Shown here piece after piece: positions 17,539 to 25,913 of a stretch of DNA of 64,000 nucleotides (within the stretch, counting starts at the first letter, position 1; every line of letters starts with the position of its first letter). Origin of the DNA: Streptomyces showdoensis (GTDB lineage: Bacteria > Actinomycetota > Actinomycetes > Streptomycetales > Streptomycetaceae); NCBI RefSeq assembly GCF_039535475.1, contig NZ_BAAAXG010000026.1, positions 1,860,001 through 1,924,000 on the forward strand. Direction: 5' to 3'. A model generated the notes under the pieces. That model was not told the DNA's origin, did not search any database, and saw only the letters and a program-made list of their open reading frames with translations. The position numbers were made by a program, and so were the translations under genes.

Positions 17539-19533
17539 GTGCGTAAGCGCACTCTCTCGGCCGCGACGTCGCTCGCGGTCCTCTTCAGCTCCGCGGCACT
17601 GGTCGCGGGTACGGCGGGTTCGGCGGCTGCGGACAGCAGCGTGCTCCTGCCGGTGTCGTCCGTGGGCGACCTCGTGGTGGACGGCGTCCACCAGAAGATC
17701 TTCATCAGCGACCCTGCCTACGGCAAGGTCGTCGCGACCGACTACGCGGGCCGCGTGCTCGCGACCGTGACCGGTCTGCCGGGCGTCACCGGCCTCGCGC
17801 TCTCCGCGGACGGCGCGAGCCTGTACGCCGCGGTCCCGGGCGCCGACTCCGTCGTCGCCGTGGACACCACGACCGTCACCGAGACGGCCCGTTACGCGAC
17901 GGGTGACAAGACCGACCCGAAGCACCTCGCGCTCGCGGGCGGCAAGATCTGGTTCGGCTACGAGCCGACCGGCACCGACCACGGCGACATCGGCTCGCTC
18001 GACCTCTCGGGCACCGACCCGGTCGTGAAGCTCGCCCAGGACGACGAGACGAACTACTCGGGCGCCCCGAGGCTCGTCGCCTCGCCCGGCAACCCGAACA
18101 CGATCGCCGCGGCGTCCTCGTACTACAACCGCTTCAAGGTCGCCACGTACGACGTGACCTCGGGCACGGCGAACCGCACCGCGCGCAACGACAGCACGCT
18201 GTCCGGCGTCACCAACGACCTGGCGTTCACGCCTGACGGCACCCGTCTGGTGACGGCCAACGCCGGCAACGTGCACCACGTGTGGCAGACCTCGGACCTC
18301 ACCGAGGTCGACACCCTCCCGAGCGACTACCACGGCGCGGCCGTGGCGATCGCCCCGGACGGCACCGTCGCGGCGGGCTCCGACTCGTCGTACGGCAAGG
18401 ACGTCTTCGTCTACAAGCCGGCCACCAAGACCGCGGTCCGCACGTACGACTTCCCGAGCACCGGGTCCAGCAGCGGCGGGGACGACCTCGCCGACGGCGG
18501 TCTCGCCTGGGAGCCGAACGGCAGCCGTCTGTTCGCGGTGACGAACAACTACAACGGCATGGTCCGCCTGCACGTCCTGGACGAGCCGACCAAGTCCGCC
18601 CCGGCGGTCACCGTGCGGGTCCCGGCCACCGCTCCGGTGCAGAAGGCGCTGACGGTCAGCGGCTCGGTCGCGGCCACCCTGGCGCTGCCGGCCGGGACCC
18701 CGCTCGCGGTGACCCGCTTCGACGTGGAGAACCCGGCCGGCAAGTCCCTCGGCACCAAGCCGCTCGGGGCGAACGGCGCGTTCTCCTTCACCGACACCCC
18801 GGCCGTCGCCGGCAACGTCACCTACAAGGTGGCGTACGCGGGCGACGCGCAGCACTCGGCGGCGTCCGGTACCGCGCTGGTCAAGGTCTCGCACAACAAG
18901 ACCTCGATCACGCTCGACAAGAACAAGAGCATCCACAACTACGCGACCACGGTCACGTACACGGCCACCCTCGGCCCGACCTACAAGAACCGCGTCGTGG
19001 AGATCTGGGCCGACCCGTGGGGCTACGAGCCCAAGCGCCTGCTCAAGCGGGGCACGGTCAACGCGCAGGGCAAGCTCTCCGCGTCCATGTGGATGTCCCG
19101 CGACACCACGGTGACCGCGGTCTTCGCCGGTGACGCGCGCAACGGCTGGGCGCAGGCGGTGTCGGGCGTCTACACCCGTGCCGGCGTGTCCACCACGCTC
19201 TCGCGCCACTACAAGTGGACGAAGATCGGCAACGTCAACTACCAGACGTACCGGACGTCGAACTACGTGCTGATCACCACCTGGCACAACGCGTACCCGA
19301 ACCGCCTGACCCGCAACGACGCCCAGATGTGGATCCAGGGCGCCTGGCGCGACCTCGGTCCGGAGTGGTTCGCGCTCGACCGGTACGGCAAGGCGTACGT
19401 GCGCTTCCAGGGCGACCCGGTCCTGGCCGGCTACAAGTTCCGCGTCCGCTCGTCGTACATCGACGGCGCCTCGGGCGACAACGTGAACAGCACGGTCTAC
19501 GGGCCGTGGAAGTACTTCAACTTCACTCGCTGA
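17539..19533 (+). CDS. Secreted YVTN-type beta-propeller and Ig-like protein
   Basis: 664 residues from GTG 17539, ten bases after a G-rich tract. A TTG six codons earlier is the alternative start. A signal peptide (RKRTLSAATSLAVLFSSAAL, then VAGTAGSAAADS with AxA cleavage) is followed by a YncE/YVTN-like propeller built from repeats such as VVDGVHQKIFISDPAYGKV, LSADGASLYAAVPGADSVV and FTPDGTRLVTANAGNV (about residues 40-350). Next comes one Ig-like bacterial module (about 355-445) and a region of basic, aromatic beta repeats (TATLGPTYKNRVVEIWADPW). No catalytic motif is visible. Extracellular binding or a structural role is likely; the ligand is unknown. A terminator hairpin follows at 19554. 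Confidence 0.8.
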   Translation: MRKRTLSAATSLAVLFSSAALVAGTAGSAAADSSVLLPVSSVGDLVVDGVHQKIFISDPAYGKVVATDYAGRVLATVTGLPGVTGLALSADGASLYAAVPGADSVVAVDTTTVTETARYATGDKTDPKHLALAGGKIWFGYEPTGTDHGDIGSLDLSGTDPVVKLAQDDETNYSGAPRLVASPGNPNTIAAASSYYNRFKVATYDVTSGTANRTARNDSTLSGVTNDLAFTPDGTRLVTANAGNVHHVWQTSDLTEVDTLPSDYHGAAVAIAPDGTVAAGSDSSYGKDVFVYKPATKTAVRTYDFPSTGSSSGGDDLADGGLAWEPNGSRLFAVTNNYNGMVRLHVLDEPTKSAPAVTVRVPATAPVQKALTVSGSVAATLALPAGTPLAVTRFDVENPAGKSLGTKPLGANGAFSFTDTPAVAGNVTYKVAYAGDAQHSAASGTALVKVSHNKTSITLDKNKSIHNYATTVTYTATLGPTYKNRVVEIWADPWGYEPKRLLKRGTVNAQGKLSASMWMSRDTTVTAVFAGDARNGWAQAVSGVYTRAGVSTTLSRHYKWTKIGNVNYQTYRTSNYVLITTWHNAYPNRLTRNDAQMWIQGAWRDLGPEWFALDRYGKAYVRFQGDPVLAGYKFRVRSSYIDGASGDNVNSTVYGPWKYFNFTR

Positions 19534-19553
19534 GTGCGTTGAGCTCGCAGGGG

Positions 19554-19580
19554 CCCCGTCCACCGTTCCGGTGGGCGGGG
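19554..19580 (+). terminator. Terminator-like hairpin
   Basis: CCCCGTCCACCG (19554-19565) pairs with CGGTGGGCGGGG (19569-19580) around a three-base loop. It sits 21 bases after the propeller gene stop and before the MFS gene. Confidence 0.75.
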
Positions 19581-19607
19581 TTCCCGCGTTCGCGGGACCA
19601 TGCAGGC

Positions 19608-21044
19608 ATGGACATCCGGCTCGCCTCGGGCACGGGGCGCTGGATCGTGTTCACCACGGTCCTCGGCTCGGGCATGGCGCTGCTCGACTCCACCGTCGTC
19701 AACGTCGCCCTGCCCCACATCGGCGAGGACCTGGGCGCCGACATCGCCGACCTGCAGTGGACCGTCAACGCCTACATGCTGACCCTCGCCGGGCTCATCC
19801 TGCTCGGCGGCTCGCTCGGCGACCGGTACGGGCGGCGCCGGATCTTCGTGATCGGCGTGGTCTGGTTCGCGGTGGCCTCGCTGCTGTGCGGGCTGGCCCC
19901 GAACGCGGGCGTCCTCATCGCGGCGCGGGCCCTCCAGGGCGTCGGCGGGGCGCTGCTCACCCCCGGCTCGCTGGCGCTGATCCAGGCAAGTTTCCACGAG
20001 GACGACCGGGCCAAGGCGGTCGGGCTCTGGTCCGGCTTCGGCGGGGTGGGGGCCGCGGTCGGGCCCTTCGTGGGCGGCTGGCTGGTCGACGGGCCCGGCT
20101 GGCGCTGGGTCTTCTTCCTGAACGTGCCGCTCGCGCTGGTCTGCGTGCCGGTGGCGCTGCGGCACGTGCCGGAGTCGCGCGACGAGACCGCCCACGGGCG
20201 CTTCGACGTGCTCGGGGCGGTGCTGGGAGCGGCGGGGCTCGCCCTCGTGACGTACGCGCTGATCGCGCAGGTGTGGTGGGCGGGCGCGGCCGGGGCCGTG
20301 CTGGGCGGCGCGTTCGTGGGCGTGGAGCGCAGGCGGGGCGAGGACGCGATGGCGCCGCCCTCGGTGTTCCGGTCCCGGCTCTTCACCGCGGTCAACCTGG
20401 TCACCCTGTGCGTGTACGGGGCGTTCGGCGGGTTCTTCTTCCTGGCCGCGCTCCAGCTCCAGGTGGTCTCCGGCTACTCGGCGCTCGCCGCCGGCACGGC
20501 CATGCTGCCGACCACGGTCCTGATGCTGCTGGGCTCCGCCAAGTCCGGCGAGCTCGGCGAGCGCACCGGGCCGCGGCTGCCGCTCACCGTGGGGCCGCTG
20601 CTGTGCGCGGCCGGGATGCTGCTGATGCTGCGGGTCGGGGAGGACGTCTCGTACCTGACGGACGTGCTGCCCGCGATGCTCGTCCTCGGGCTCGGCATGA
20701 CCACGCTGGTCGCCCCGCTGACGGCCACCGTGCTGGCCTCGGTGCCGGTGACCCGGGCGGGGCTGGCCAGCGGCATCAACAACGCGGCGGCACGGGCCGC
20801 CGGGCTGCTCGCGGTGGCCGCGCTGCCCGCGCTGACGGGGATGAGCCCGGAGGCGTACCGCTCGGCGGAGGAGTTCGGCGCCACCTTCCGCACCGCGATG
20901 CCGCTGCTCGCCGGGCTGCTGGCGGCGGGGGCCGTCCTGGCCTGGGTCCTCGTGCGTCCGCCGCCGCGGCTGAGCTGCCACCCCGAGTGCCGGTACCACT
21001 GCGCGATGGCCTCGCCGCCGCTGGATCCGGGGGAGGAGGTCTGA
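19608..21044 (+). CDS. MFS drug exporter, DHA2 (EmrB/QacA) family
   Basis: 478 residues with about 14 hydrophobic helices, the DHA2 size. Family motifs are DSTVVNVALPHIGEDL in helix 1 (motif D1), LQWTVNAYMLTLAGLILLGG, GDRYGRRRIF (motif A between helices 2 and 3) and the antiporter motif C in GVGAAVGPFVGGWLVDG. It should export hydrophobic compounds or drugs in exchange for protons. The ATG at 19608 places DIRLASGTGRWIVFTT directly before helix 1. The C-terminus has a short Cys-containing tail (LSCHPECRYHCAM). No regulator is adjacent, so the substrate is not indicated by context. Confidence 0.9.
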   Translation: MDIRLASGTGRWIVFTTVLGSGMALLDSTVVNVALPHIGEDLGADIADLQWTVNAYMLTLAGLILLGGSLGDRYGRRRIFVIGVVWFAVASLLCGLAPNAGVLIAARALQGVGGALLTPGSLALIQASFHEDDRAKAVGLWSGFGGVGAAVGPFVGGWLVDGPGWRWVFFLNVPLALVCVPVALRHVPESRDETAHGRFDVLGAVLGAAGLALVTYALIAQVWWAGAAGAVLGGAFVGVERRRGEDAMAPPSVFRSRLFTAVNLVTLCVYGAFGGFFFLAALQLQVVSGYSALAAGTAMLPTTVLMLLGSAKSGELGERTGPRLPLTVGPLLCAAGMLLMLRVGEDVSYLTDVLPAMLVLGLGMTTLVAPLTATVLASVPVTRAGLASGINNAAARAAGLLAVAALPALTGMSPEAYRSAEEFGATFRTAMPLLAGLLAAGAVLAWVLVRPPPRLSCHPECRYHCAMASPPLDPGEEV

Positions 21045-21097
21045 TCACCGGGGAGGGGGCGCCTGATCACCAGGGGCGGTGCGAAGGCCTGAAGCCG

Positions 21098-21238
21098 GTG
21101 GTGCGGCGGGGGCCGGGGGCCGGGGGCTCCGCGGGGGCAGGGGTGTCCGGACTGCGACCTTCACCTCGCTTCGCTCGTTACGGGCGCCGCCACGTCCGGA
21201 CACCCCTGCCCCCGCTCCGCCCCCGGCCCCCTCGCGCC
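21098..21238. repeat. Long imperfect inverted repeat (REP-like)
   Basis: A left arm around 21110-21155 (GGGGCAGGGGTGTCCGGA) and a right arm around 21195-21232 (TCCGGACACCCCTGCCCC) are complementary, flanked by further complementary GGGGGCC/GGCCCCC blocks. The loop contains CACCTCGCTTCGCTCG, a string that recurs between genes in Streptomyces genomes. It lies between the MFS and DUF3151 genes, on the same strand. Confidence 0.75.
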
Positions 21239-21286
21239 CGTCGGCCGCTGACTCCCGGGCGTGGTTCCTGAGGCAGACTGGGGCGC

Positions 21287-21700
21287 ATGGCCATCCACGA
21301 GAACCTGCTGGGGGGACCGGCCCCCACCCACCTGCCCGACGACCCGGAGCCGCGCGAGCTGCTGGCCGGCGGGGCCGCTCCGGCGGACGTCGCCGCGAAG
21401 TACCCGACCTCCTCGCTCGCCTGGGCGCAGCTCGCCGACGACGCGTACGAGCGCGGCAACGTCATCGAGTCGTACGCCTACGCCCGTACCGGCTACCACC
21501 GCGGGCTGGACGCGCTGCGCCGCAACGGCTGGAAGGGCCACGGTCCGGTGCCGTGGGAGCACGAGCCGAACCGCGGCTTCCTGCGCGCCCTGCACGCCCT
21601 GGCCCGCGCGGCCGGCGACATCGGCGAGAAGGAGGAGCACGAGCGCTGCGCCACCTTCCTGCGGGACTCCTCGCAGACCGCGGCCGACACCCTGGGCTGA
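21287..21700 (+). CDS. DUF3151 domain protein
   Basis: 137 residues, cytoplasmic, mostly helical. It begins MAIHENLLGGPAPTHLPDDP and has AKYPTSSLAWAQLADDAY, GYHRGLDALRRNGWKGHGPV and RGFLRALHALARAA. These match the actinobacterial DUF3151 family, in which a TPR-like helical hairpin is suspected and the function is unknown. A strong hairpin follows directly (21711-21751). Confidence 0.87.
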   Translation: MAIHENLLGGPAPTHLPDDPEPRELLAGGAAPADVAAKYPTSSLAWAQLADDAYERGNVIESYAYARTGYHRGLDALRRNGWKGHGPVPWEHEPNRGFLRALHALARAAGDIGEKEEHERCATFLRDSSQTAADTLG

Positions 21701-21710
21701 GGCCCCCGGG

Positions 21711-21751
21711 CCGGGATCTCCCCCTCCGCTCGCGGGACGGGGGAGATCCGG
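21711..21751 (+). terminator. Terminator-like hairpin after the DUF3151 gene
   Basis: CCGGGATCTCCCCC (21711-21724) pairs with GGGGGAGATCCGG (21739-21751), a 13-bp GC-rich stem ten bases after the stop codon. Confidence 0.8.
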
Positions 21752-21886
21752 CCGTCGTGCCCGATGTGTTCGGGCGTGTTCGAAGGGTCGGTAGCATCCT
21801 CCGGACCGCAGGAGCCGGCGGCCGGTGCGGAGGCCCCCCACGTCCTTCTCCCCCCGTCCCGGCCCACGCACGGGGAGAAGGCTGTC

Positions 21887-22711
21887 TTGGGCAAGCGCGT
21901 CGCCTCGCGGAGCCGTCCGCGGAACGGACGGGGGGTGCGGCTTCCCGTGCTCCTGCTCGTCCTCGTGTCGCTCTGCGGGGGTGTCGCCCTCGCCCGTTAC
22001 GGCGGTGAGCGGGGGAGCCGTACCGGCTCCGCGGCTCCGGGGGCCGGGACCGCCACGGGCCGTGCGACCGCCGCGCCGCCTCCGGCCACGGTGAGGCCCG
22101 GGCCCACCCGCACCCCCGAGGCCGCCTCCGGGAAGCGGTCCGTGCCGCGGTCCGGGACCGGGACCTTCACCGTCGCGCGGGCCTCCGGTGCCGCCGTCGG
22201 CAGCGGGGGGTCCCTGCGGCGTTACCGCGTGGAGGTCGAGGACGGCGTCGCCGTCTCCGCGCGCGCCGCCGCCGCCGAGATCCAGCGGATCCTCGCGCAC
22301 CCGCGCGGCTGGGCGGCGCACGGACGTGGCCGGTTCCAGCTGGTCTCCGAGGACGCCGACTTCGTCATCCGGATCGCCACCCCGGACACCGCCGACCGGC
22401 TCTGCCGGGAGAACGGCATGGACACGCACGGGGAGCTGAACTGCGAGACCACCGCCGGTGTCGTGGTCAATCTGCGGCGGTGGGTGCTCGGGTCCCCGAC
22501 CTTCGCGGGCGAGGCCGCCGAGTACCGGCATCTGATCATCAACCACGAGGTCGGTCACGAGATCGGCCTCCGGAACCACCTCGGCTGCCCGGGACCGGGC
22601 AGGCCGGCCCCCGTGATGATGCAGCAGATCAAGGGGCTGAACGGCTGCCGATCGAACGCGTTTCCGTATGACGAAGAGGGGATCTACATCTCCGGGCCGA
22701 TCGTGTCATGA
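21887..22711 (+). CDS. DUF3152 protein, secreted or anchored putative metallopeptidase
   Basis: 274 residues from TTG 21887, chosen for GGGGAGAAGG just upstream; no good ATG or GTG lies near the hydrophobic segment. After a basic stretch comes one membrane segment (LPVLLLVLVSLCGGVALARY), a Pro/Thr/Ala-rich linker, and the DUF3152 domain (about 105-274). The domain carries a zinc-peptidase-like HEVGHEIG within HLIINHEVGHEIGLRNHLGC, then CPGPGRPAPVMMQQ and CRSNAFP. HExxH is intact. The third ligand region differs from the GHGH seen in the relatives I remember. Proteolysis has not been shown for the family to my knowledge. Residues upstream of 21887 in the same frame are not protein-like. Confidence 0.82.
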   Translation: MGKRVASRSRPRNGRGVRLPVLLLVLVSLCGGVALARYGGERGSRTGSAAPGAGTATGRATAAPPPATVRPGPTRTPEAASGKRSVPRSGTGTFTVARASGAAVGSGGSLRRYRVEVEDGVAVSARAAAAEIQRILAHPRGWAAHGRGRFQLVSEDADFVIRIATPDTADRLCRENGMDTHGELNCETTAGVVVNLRRWVLGSPTFAGEAAEYRHLIINHEVGHEIGLRNHLGCPGPGRPAPVMMQQIKGLNGCRSNAFPYDEEGIYISGPIVS

Positions 22712-22821
22712 TGCGCGTGGGAGCCCGTGCGACGAAGCGCGCCTCCCGAGGGGACCGGGGCTCCCGTGCCGGAAGGCGACGAGCGGACCGCTACCCGGTA
22801 GTACGTATCGAGGAGACAGAA

Positions 22822-23670
22822 ATGTCCACCTTCCCCGATGCCGGAGCCGGTTCGGTCGCCGATGCGCCGAATCTCGACTTCGCGGGCACCACGCCGTACG
22901 AGGACTACGTCCAGGCGGACGTCCTCACCCACCTCCAGCACCTGCGCTCCGACGACCCGGGCGAGATGGTCTTCCTGGTCACCACCCAGGTCATGGAGCT
23001 GTGGTTCACCGTGATCGTCCACGAGTGGGAGACCGCGAGCCGGGCTCTGCGCGAGGACGACCTGGCCGTCGCGAGGGACGCGCTCAAGCGGTCCGTGCGC
23101 GAGCTGGAGGCGCTGAACCACTCCTGGCGGCCGCTCGCCCAGCTCACCCCCGCCCAGTTCAACGCCTACCGCGGCGCGCTCGGCGAGGGCTCCGGCTTCC
23201 AGTCGGCGATGTACCGGCGGATGGAGTTCCTGCTCGGCGAGAAGGCGGCCTCCATGCTGGTGCCGCACCGGGGCGCGCCCCGGGTCCACGCCGAGCTGGA
23301 GAAGGCGCTCCAGGAGCCCAGCCTGTACGACGAGACGCTGCGGCTGCTCGCCCGGCGCGGCCTGCCCGTCCCGGCCGAGGTCCTCGGCCGCGACCTGGCG
23401 CTGCGCTACGAGCCGCACCCCGAGGTCGAGCGGATCTGGGCCGGGATCTACGCCGACCCCGACCAGAACGGCGAACTCGTGCGGCTCGGCGAGGCGTTGA
23501 GCGACGTCGCCGAGCTGGTGTGGCGCTGGCGCAACGACCACCTGGTGGCGACCCGGCGCGCGATGGGCGCCAAGACCGGCACCGGCGGCTCGGCCGGGGT
23601 GGCCTGGCTGGAGAAGCGGGCGCAGAAGAACGTGTTCCCCGAGCTGTGGACGGCGCGCAGCCATGTCTGA
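22822..23670 (+). CDS. kynA: Tryptophan 2,3-dioxygenase
   Basis: 282 residues, heme enzyme. It opens the indole ring of L-tryptophan to give N-formylkynurenine. Family motifs are TPYEDYVQADVLTHLQHLR, FLVTTQVMELWFTVIVHEWE, SGFQSAMYRRMEFLLGEK (substrate pocket), VWRWRNDHLVATRRAMG with the proximal heme histidine, and GTGGSAGVAWLEKRAQKNVF. ATG 22822 follows AGGAGAC. Its end overlaps the kynureninase start by eight bases, so the two are coupled. Together with the hydrolase at 24973 it completes tryptophan to anthranilate plus alanine. Confidence 0.96.
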   Translation: MSTFPDAGAGSVADAPNLDFAGTTPYEDYVQADVLTHLQHLRSDDPGEMVFLVTTQVMELWFTVIVHEWETASRALREDDLAVARDALKRSVRELEALNHSWRPLAQLTPAQFNAYRGALGEGSGFQSAMYRRMEFLLGEKAASMLVPHRGAPRVHAELEKALQEPSLYDETLRLLARRGLPVPAEVLGRDLALRYEPHPEVERIWAGIYADPDQNGELVRLGEALSDVAELVWRWRNDHLVATRRAMGAKTGTGGSAGVAWLEKRAQKNVFPELWTARSHV

Positions 23671-24883
23671 CACCTACGCGCGTCGGGCCGCCGAGCTCGA
23701 CCGGGCCGACGGACTCGGCGTGCACCGGAAGAAGTTCGTGCTCGACGAGGGCGTCTACCTGGACGGCAACTCGCTCGGCGCCCTGCCCGCCCACGTGCCC
23801 GCCCGGATGGCCGACGTCCTCGCCCGCGAGTGGGGCGAGCTGCGCATCCGTTCCTGGGACGAGTCCGGCTGGTGGACCGCGCCCGAGCGGATCGGCGACC
23901 GGATCGCCCCGCTCGTCGGCGCCGCGCCCGGACGGATCGTGGTCGGCGACTCGACCAGCGTGAACGTCTTCAAGGCGGTCGTCGCGGCGGCCCGGCTGGC
24001 CGGGGAGGGACGCGACGAGATCCTCGTCGACGCGACGACCTTTCCCACGGACGGGTACATCGCGGCGTCCGCGGCGCGCCTGACCGGTCACCGGATCGTG
24101 CCCCTCGACCCGGCGGAGATGGCCGCCGCGGCCGGCCCCCGGACCGCCCTCGCCCTGGTCAACCACGTCGACTACCGCACCGGACGGCTCCAGGACCTGC
24201 CCGGGCTCACCGCCGCCCTCCACGCGGCGGGCGCGCTGGCCGTCTGGGACCTGTGCCACAGCGCGGGCGCCCTGCCGGTCGGGCTGGACGAGCACGGGGT
24301 CGACCTGGCCGTCGGCTGCACCTACAAGTACCTGAACGGCGGCCCCGGTTCGCCCGCGTACCTGTACGTCGCCGAGCGCCACCAGGCGGCCTTCGACTCG
24401 CCGCTGCCCGGCTGGAACTCGCACGCCGACCCGTTCGGGATGACCCCGGGCTACCAGGCCGCCGACGGCGCGCTGCGGGGCCGGGTCGGCACGCCCGACA
24501 TCCTGTCCACGCTCGCCCTGGAATCGGCGCTCGACGTCTGGGACGGGGTCGCGATCGAGGACGTACGGGCCAAGTCCCTCGCCCTCACGGACTTCTTCCT
24601 GGAGTGCGTCGAGGCGTACGTCCCCGCGGGGCGGGTCGTCTCGGTGACGCCCGAGGCGCACGGGGAACGGGGCAGCCAGGTCGCGCTGCGCTGCGCCGAG
24701 GCGCCCGCGGTGATGGCGGAGCTGATCCGGCGCGGAGTCGTCGGCGACCTGCGCCGCCCGGACATCCTCCGCTTCGGCTTCACCCCGCTGTACGTCGGCT
24801 TCGCGGACGCGGAGCGGGCGGCCCGGGTGCTCGCGGAGGTCCTGGCGGACGTCCCCGCACACCTGCCTCCGGCACAGGTCTGA
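23663..24883 (+). CDS. kynU: Kynureninase
   Basis: 406 residues, PLP-dependent. It converts kynurenine to anthranilate and alanine. It has the expected fold type I elements: YLDGNSLGALPAHVPARM near the N-terminus, GDSTSVNVFKAVVAAARL (phosphate loop), LVNHVDYRTGRLQDL, AVWDLCHSAGALPVGLDEHG with the PLP-ring Asp, and the Schiff-base lysine in GCTYKYLNGGPGSPAYLYV. The start lies inside the 3' end of kynA. The anthranilate made here could feed tryptophan recycling or secondary metabolites; no biosynthetic cluster is adjacent. Confidence 0.96.
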   Translation: MSDTYARRAAELDRADGLGVHRKKFVLDEGVYLDGNSLGALPAHVPARMADVLAREWGELRIRSWDESGWWTAPERIGDRIAPLVGAAPGRIVVGDSTSVNVFKAVVAAARLAGEGRDEILVDATTFPTDGYIAASAARLTGHRIVPLDPAEMAAAAGPRTALALVNHVDYRTGRLQDLPGLTAALHAAGALAVWDLCHSAGALPVGLDEHGVDLAVGCTYKYLNGGPGSPAYLYVAERHQAAFDSPLPGWNSHADPFGMTPGYQAADGALRGRVGTPDILSTLALESALDVWDGVAIEDVRAKSLALTDFFLECVEAYVPAGRVVSVTPEAHGERGSQVALRCAEAPAVMAELIRRGVVGDLRRPDILRFGFTPLYVGFADAERAARVLAEVLADVPAHLPPAQV

Positions 24884-24972
24884 TGATCGCCTGATCTGCG
24901 GGTGCCGGACTCCTGGTACCGTCCCCGCAGGTCAGGCCAATTCGGCCTCGTATCCGAGAGGTTGGAAGCAGC

Positions 24973-25821
24973 ATGCCGGACCCCGCCGCGCGCGACGCCG
25001 CCGAAGAGGCATCGGCCTTCTCGCACCCGGCCGTCCCCCCGGACGCCTCCGCCGCGTACGGTGCGCACCCCGAGCAGGTCGTCGACTTCTACGCCCCGCG
25101 CGACGGCCGCCGGAGCGCCCCGCTGGTGGTCGCCCTGCACGGCGGCGCCTGGCGGGCCCCCTACGACCGGCGGCACCTGACGCCCTTCACGGACTTCCTG
25201 GCCCGCCGCGGTTTCGCGGTGGCCAACGTCGAGTACCGGCGGGGGAACGGGGGCCTGGTGGCCGGGCGCTGGCCGGACACCTTCGACGACGTGGCCGCGG
25301 CGCTCGACGCCGTCCCGGACCTGGCCGCCGAGGCCCTGCCGGCGGCCGACCCGCGCCGCATCGTGCTGACCGGCCACTCGGCCGGCGGCCACCTGGCGCT
25401 GTGGGCCGCGGCCCGGCACGTCCTGCCCGCCGGCTCCCCGTGGCGCCTGCCGGCCCCGCCGGCCCTGCGCGGGGTGGTGGCCCTGGCCCCGATCGCGCAC
25501 TTCGGGAGCGCGGTGGAGCTGGCGGTGTGCGGCGGCGCCGTCGGCCAACTCCTGGGCGAGGAAGCAGAGTTCTCCGCGCGTGCCGCGCACGCCGACCCTT
25601 CGCTGCTCCTCCCGACCGGCATCGCCACCACCGTCGTCCAGGGGCGCGAGGACATCGTCGTCCCGCCCGCCGTCGCCGAGGCCTACGTCGACGCGGCGGC
25701 CAGGGCGGGCGAGACGGTCGGCTTCACGCTGCTCGAGGACGCGGGCCACTTCCCGCTGATCGACCCGTCGGCGGACGCCTGCGCGGTGGTGGCCGAGGAG
25801 ATCGCCCAGCTCGCCTGGTAG
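24973..25821 (+). CDS. Alpha/beta hydrolase, probable kynurenine formamidase
   Basis: 282 residues. HGGAWRAPYDRRHL (oxyanion hole, HGGxW as in arylformamidases), the nucleophile elbow GHSAGGHLALW, an Asp in VVQGREDIVVPP and a His in EDAGHFPLIDP form a complete catalytic triad. Position, 89 bases downstream of kynU on the same strand, and the HGGxW motif both suggest hydrolysis of N-formylkynurenine, the step between KynA and KynU. Without the context it would be an esterase/lipase of the same superfamily. The start is ATG 24973, preceded by GAGAGGTTGGAAG. Confidence 0.8.
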   Translation: MPDPAARDAAEEASAFSHPAVPPDASAAYGAHPEQVVDFYAPRDGRRSAPLVVALHGGAWRAPYDRRHLTPFTDFLARRGFAVANVEYRRGNGGLVAGRWPDTFDDVAAALDAVPDLAAEALPAADPRRIVLTGHSAGGHLALWAAARHVLPAGSPWRLPAPPALRGVVALAPIAHFGSAVELAVCGGAVGQLLGEEAEFSARAAHADPSLLLPTGIATTVVQGREDIVVPPAVAEAYVDAAARAGETVGFTLLEDAGHFPLIDPSADACAVVAEEIAQLAW

Positions 25822-25913
25822 CCCCCGGGGCCGCCGTAGTCCTCAAGGCGGACCTGCCAGGATCCGTATCCAGCGGGACGCCCGCCGGGCGGCCCCGCCC
25901 GTACGGTGTTCGT

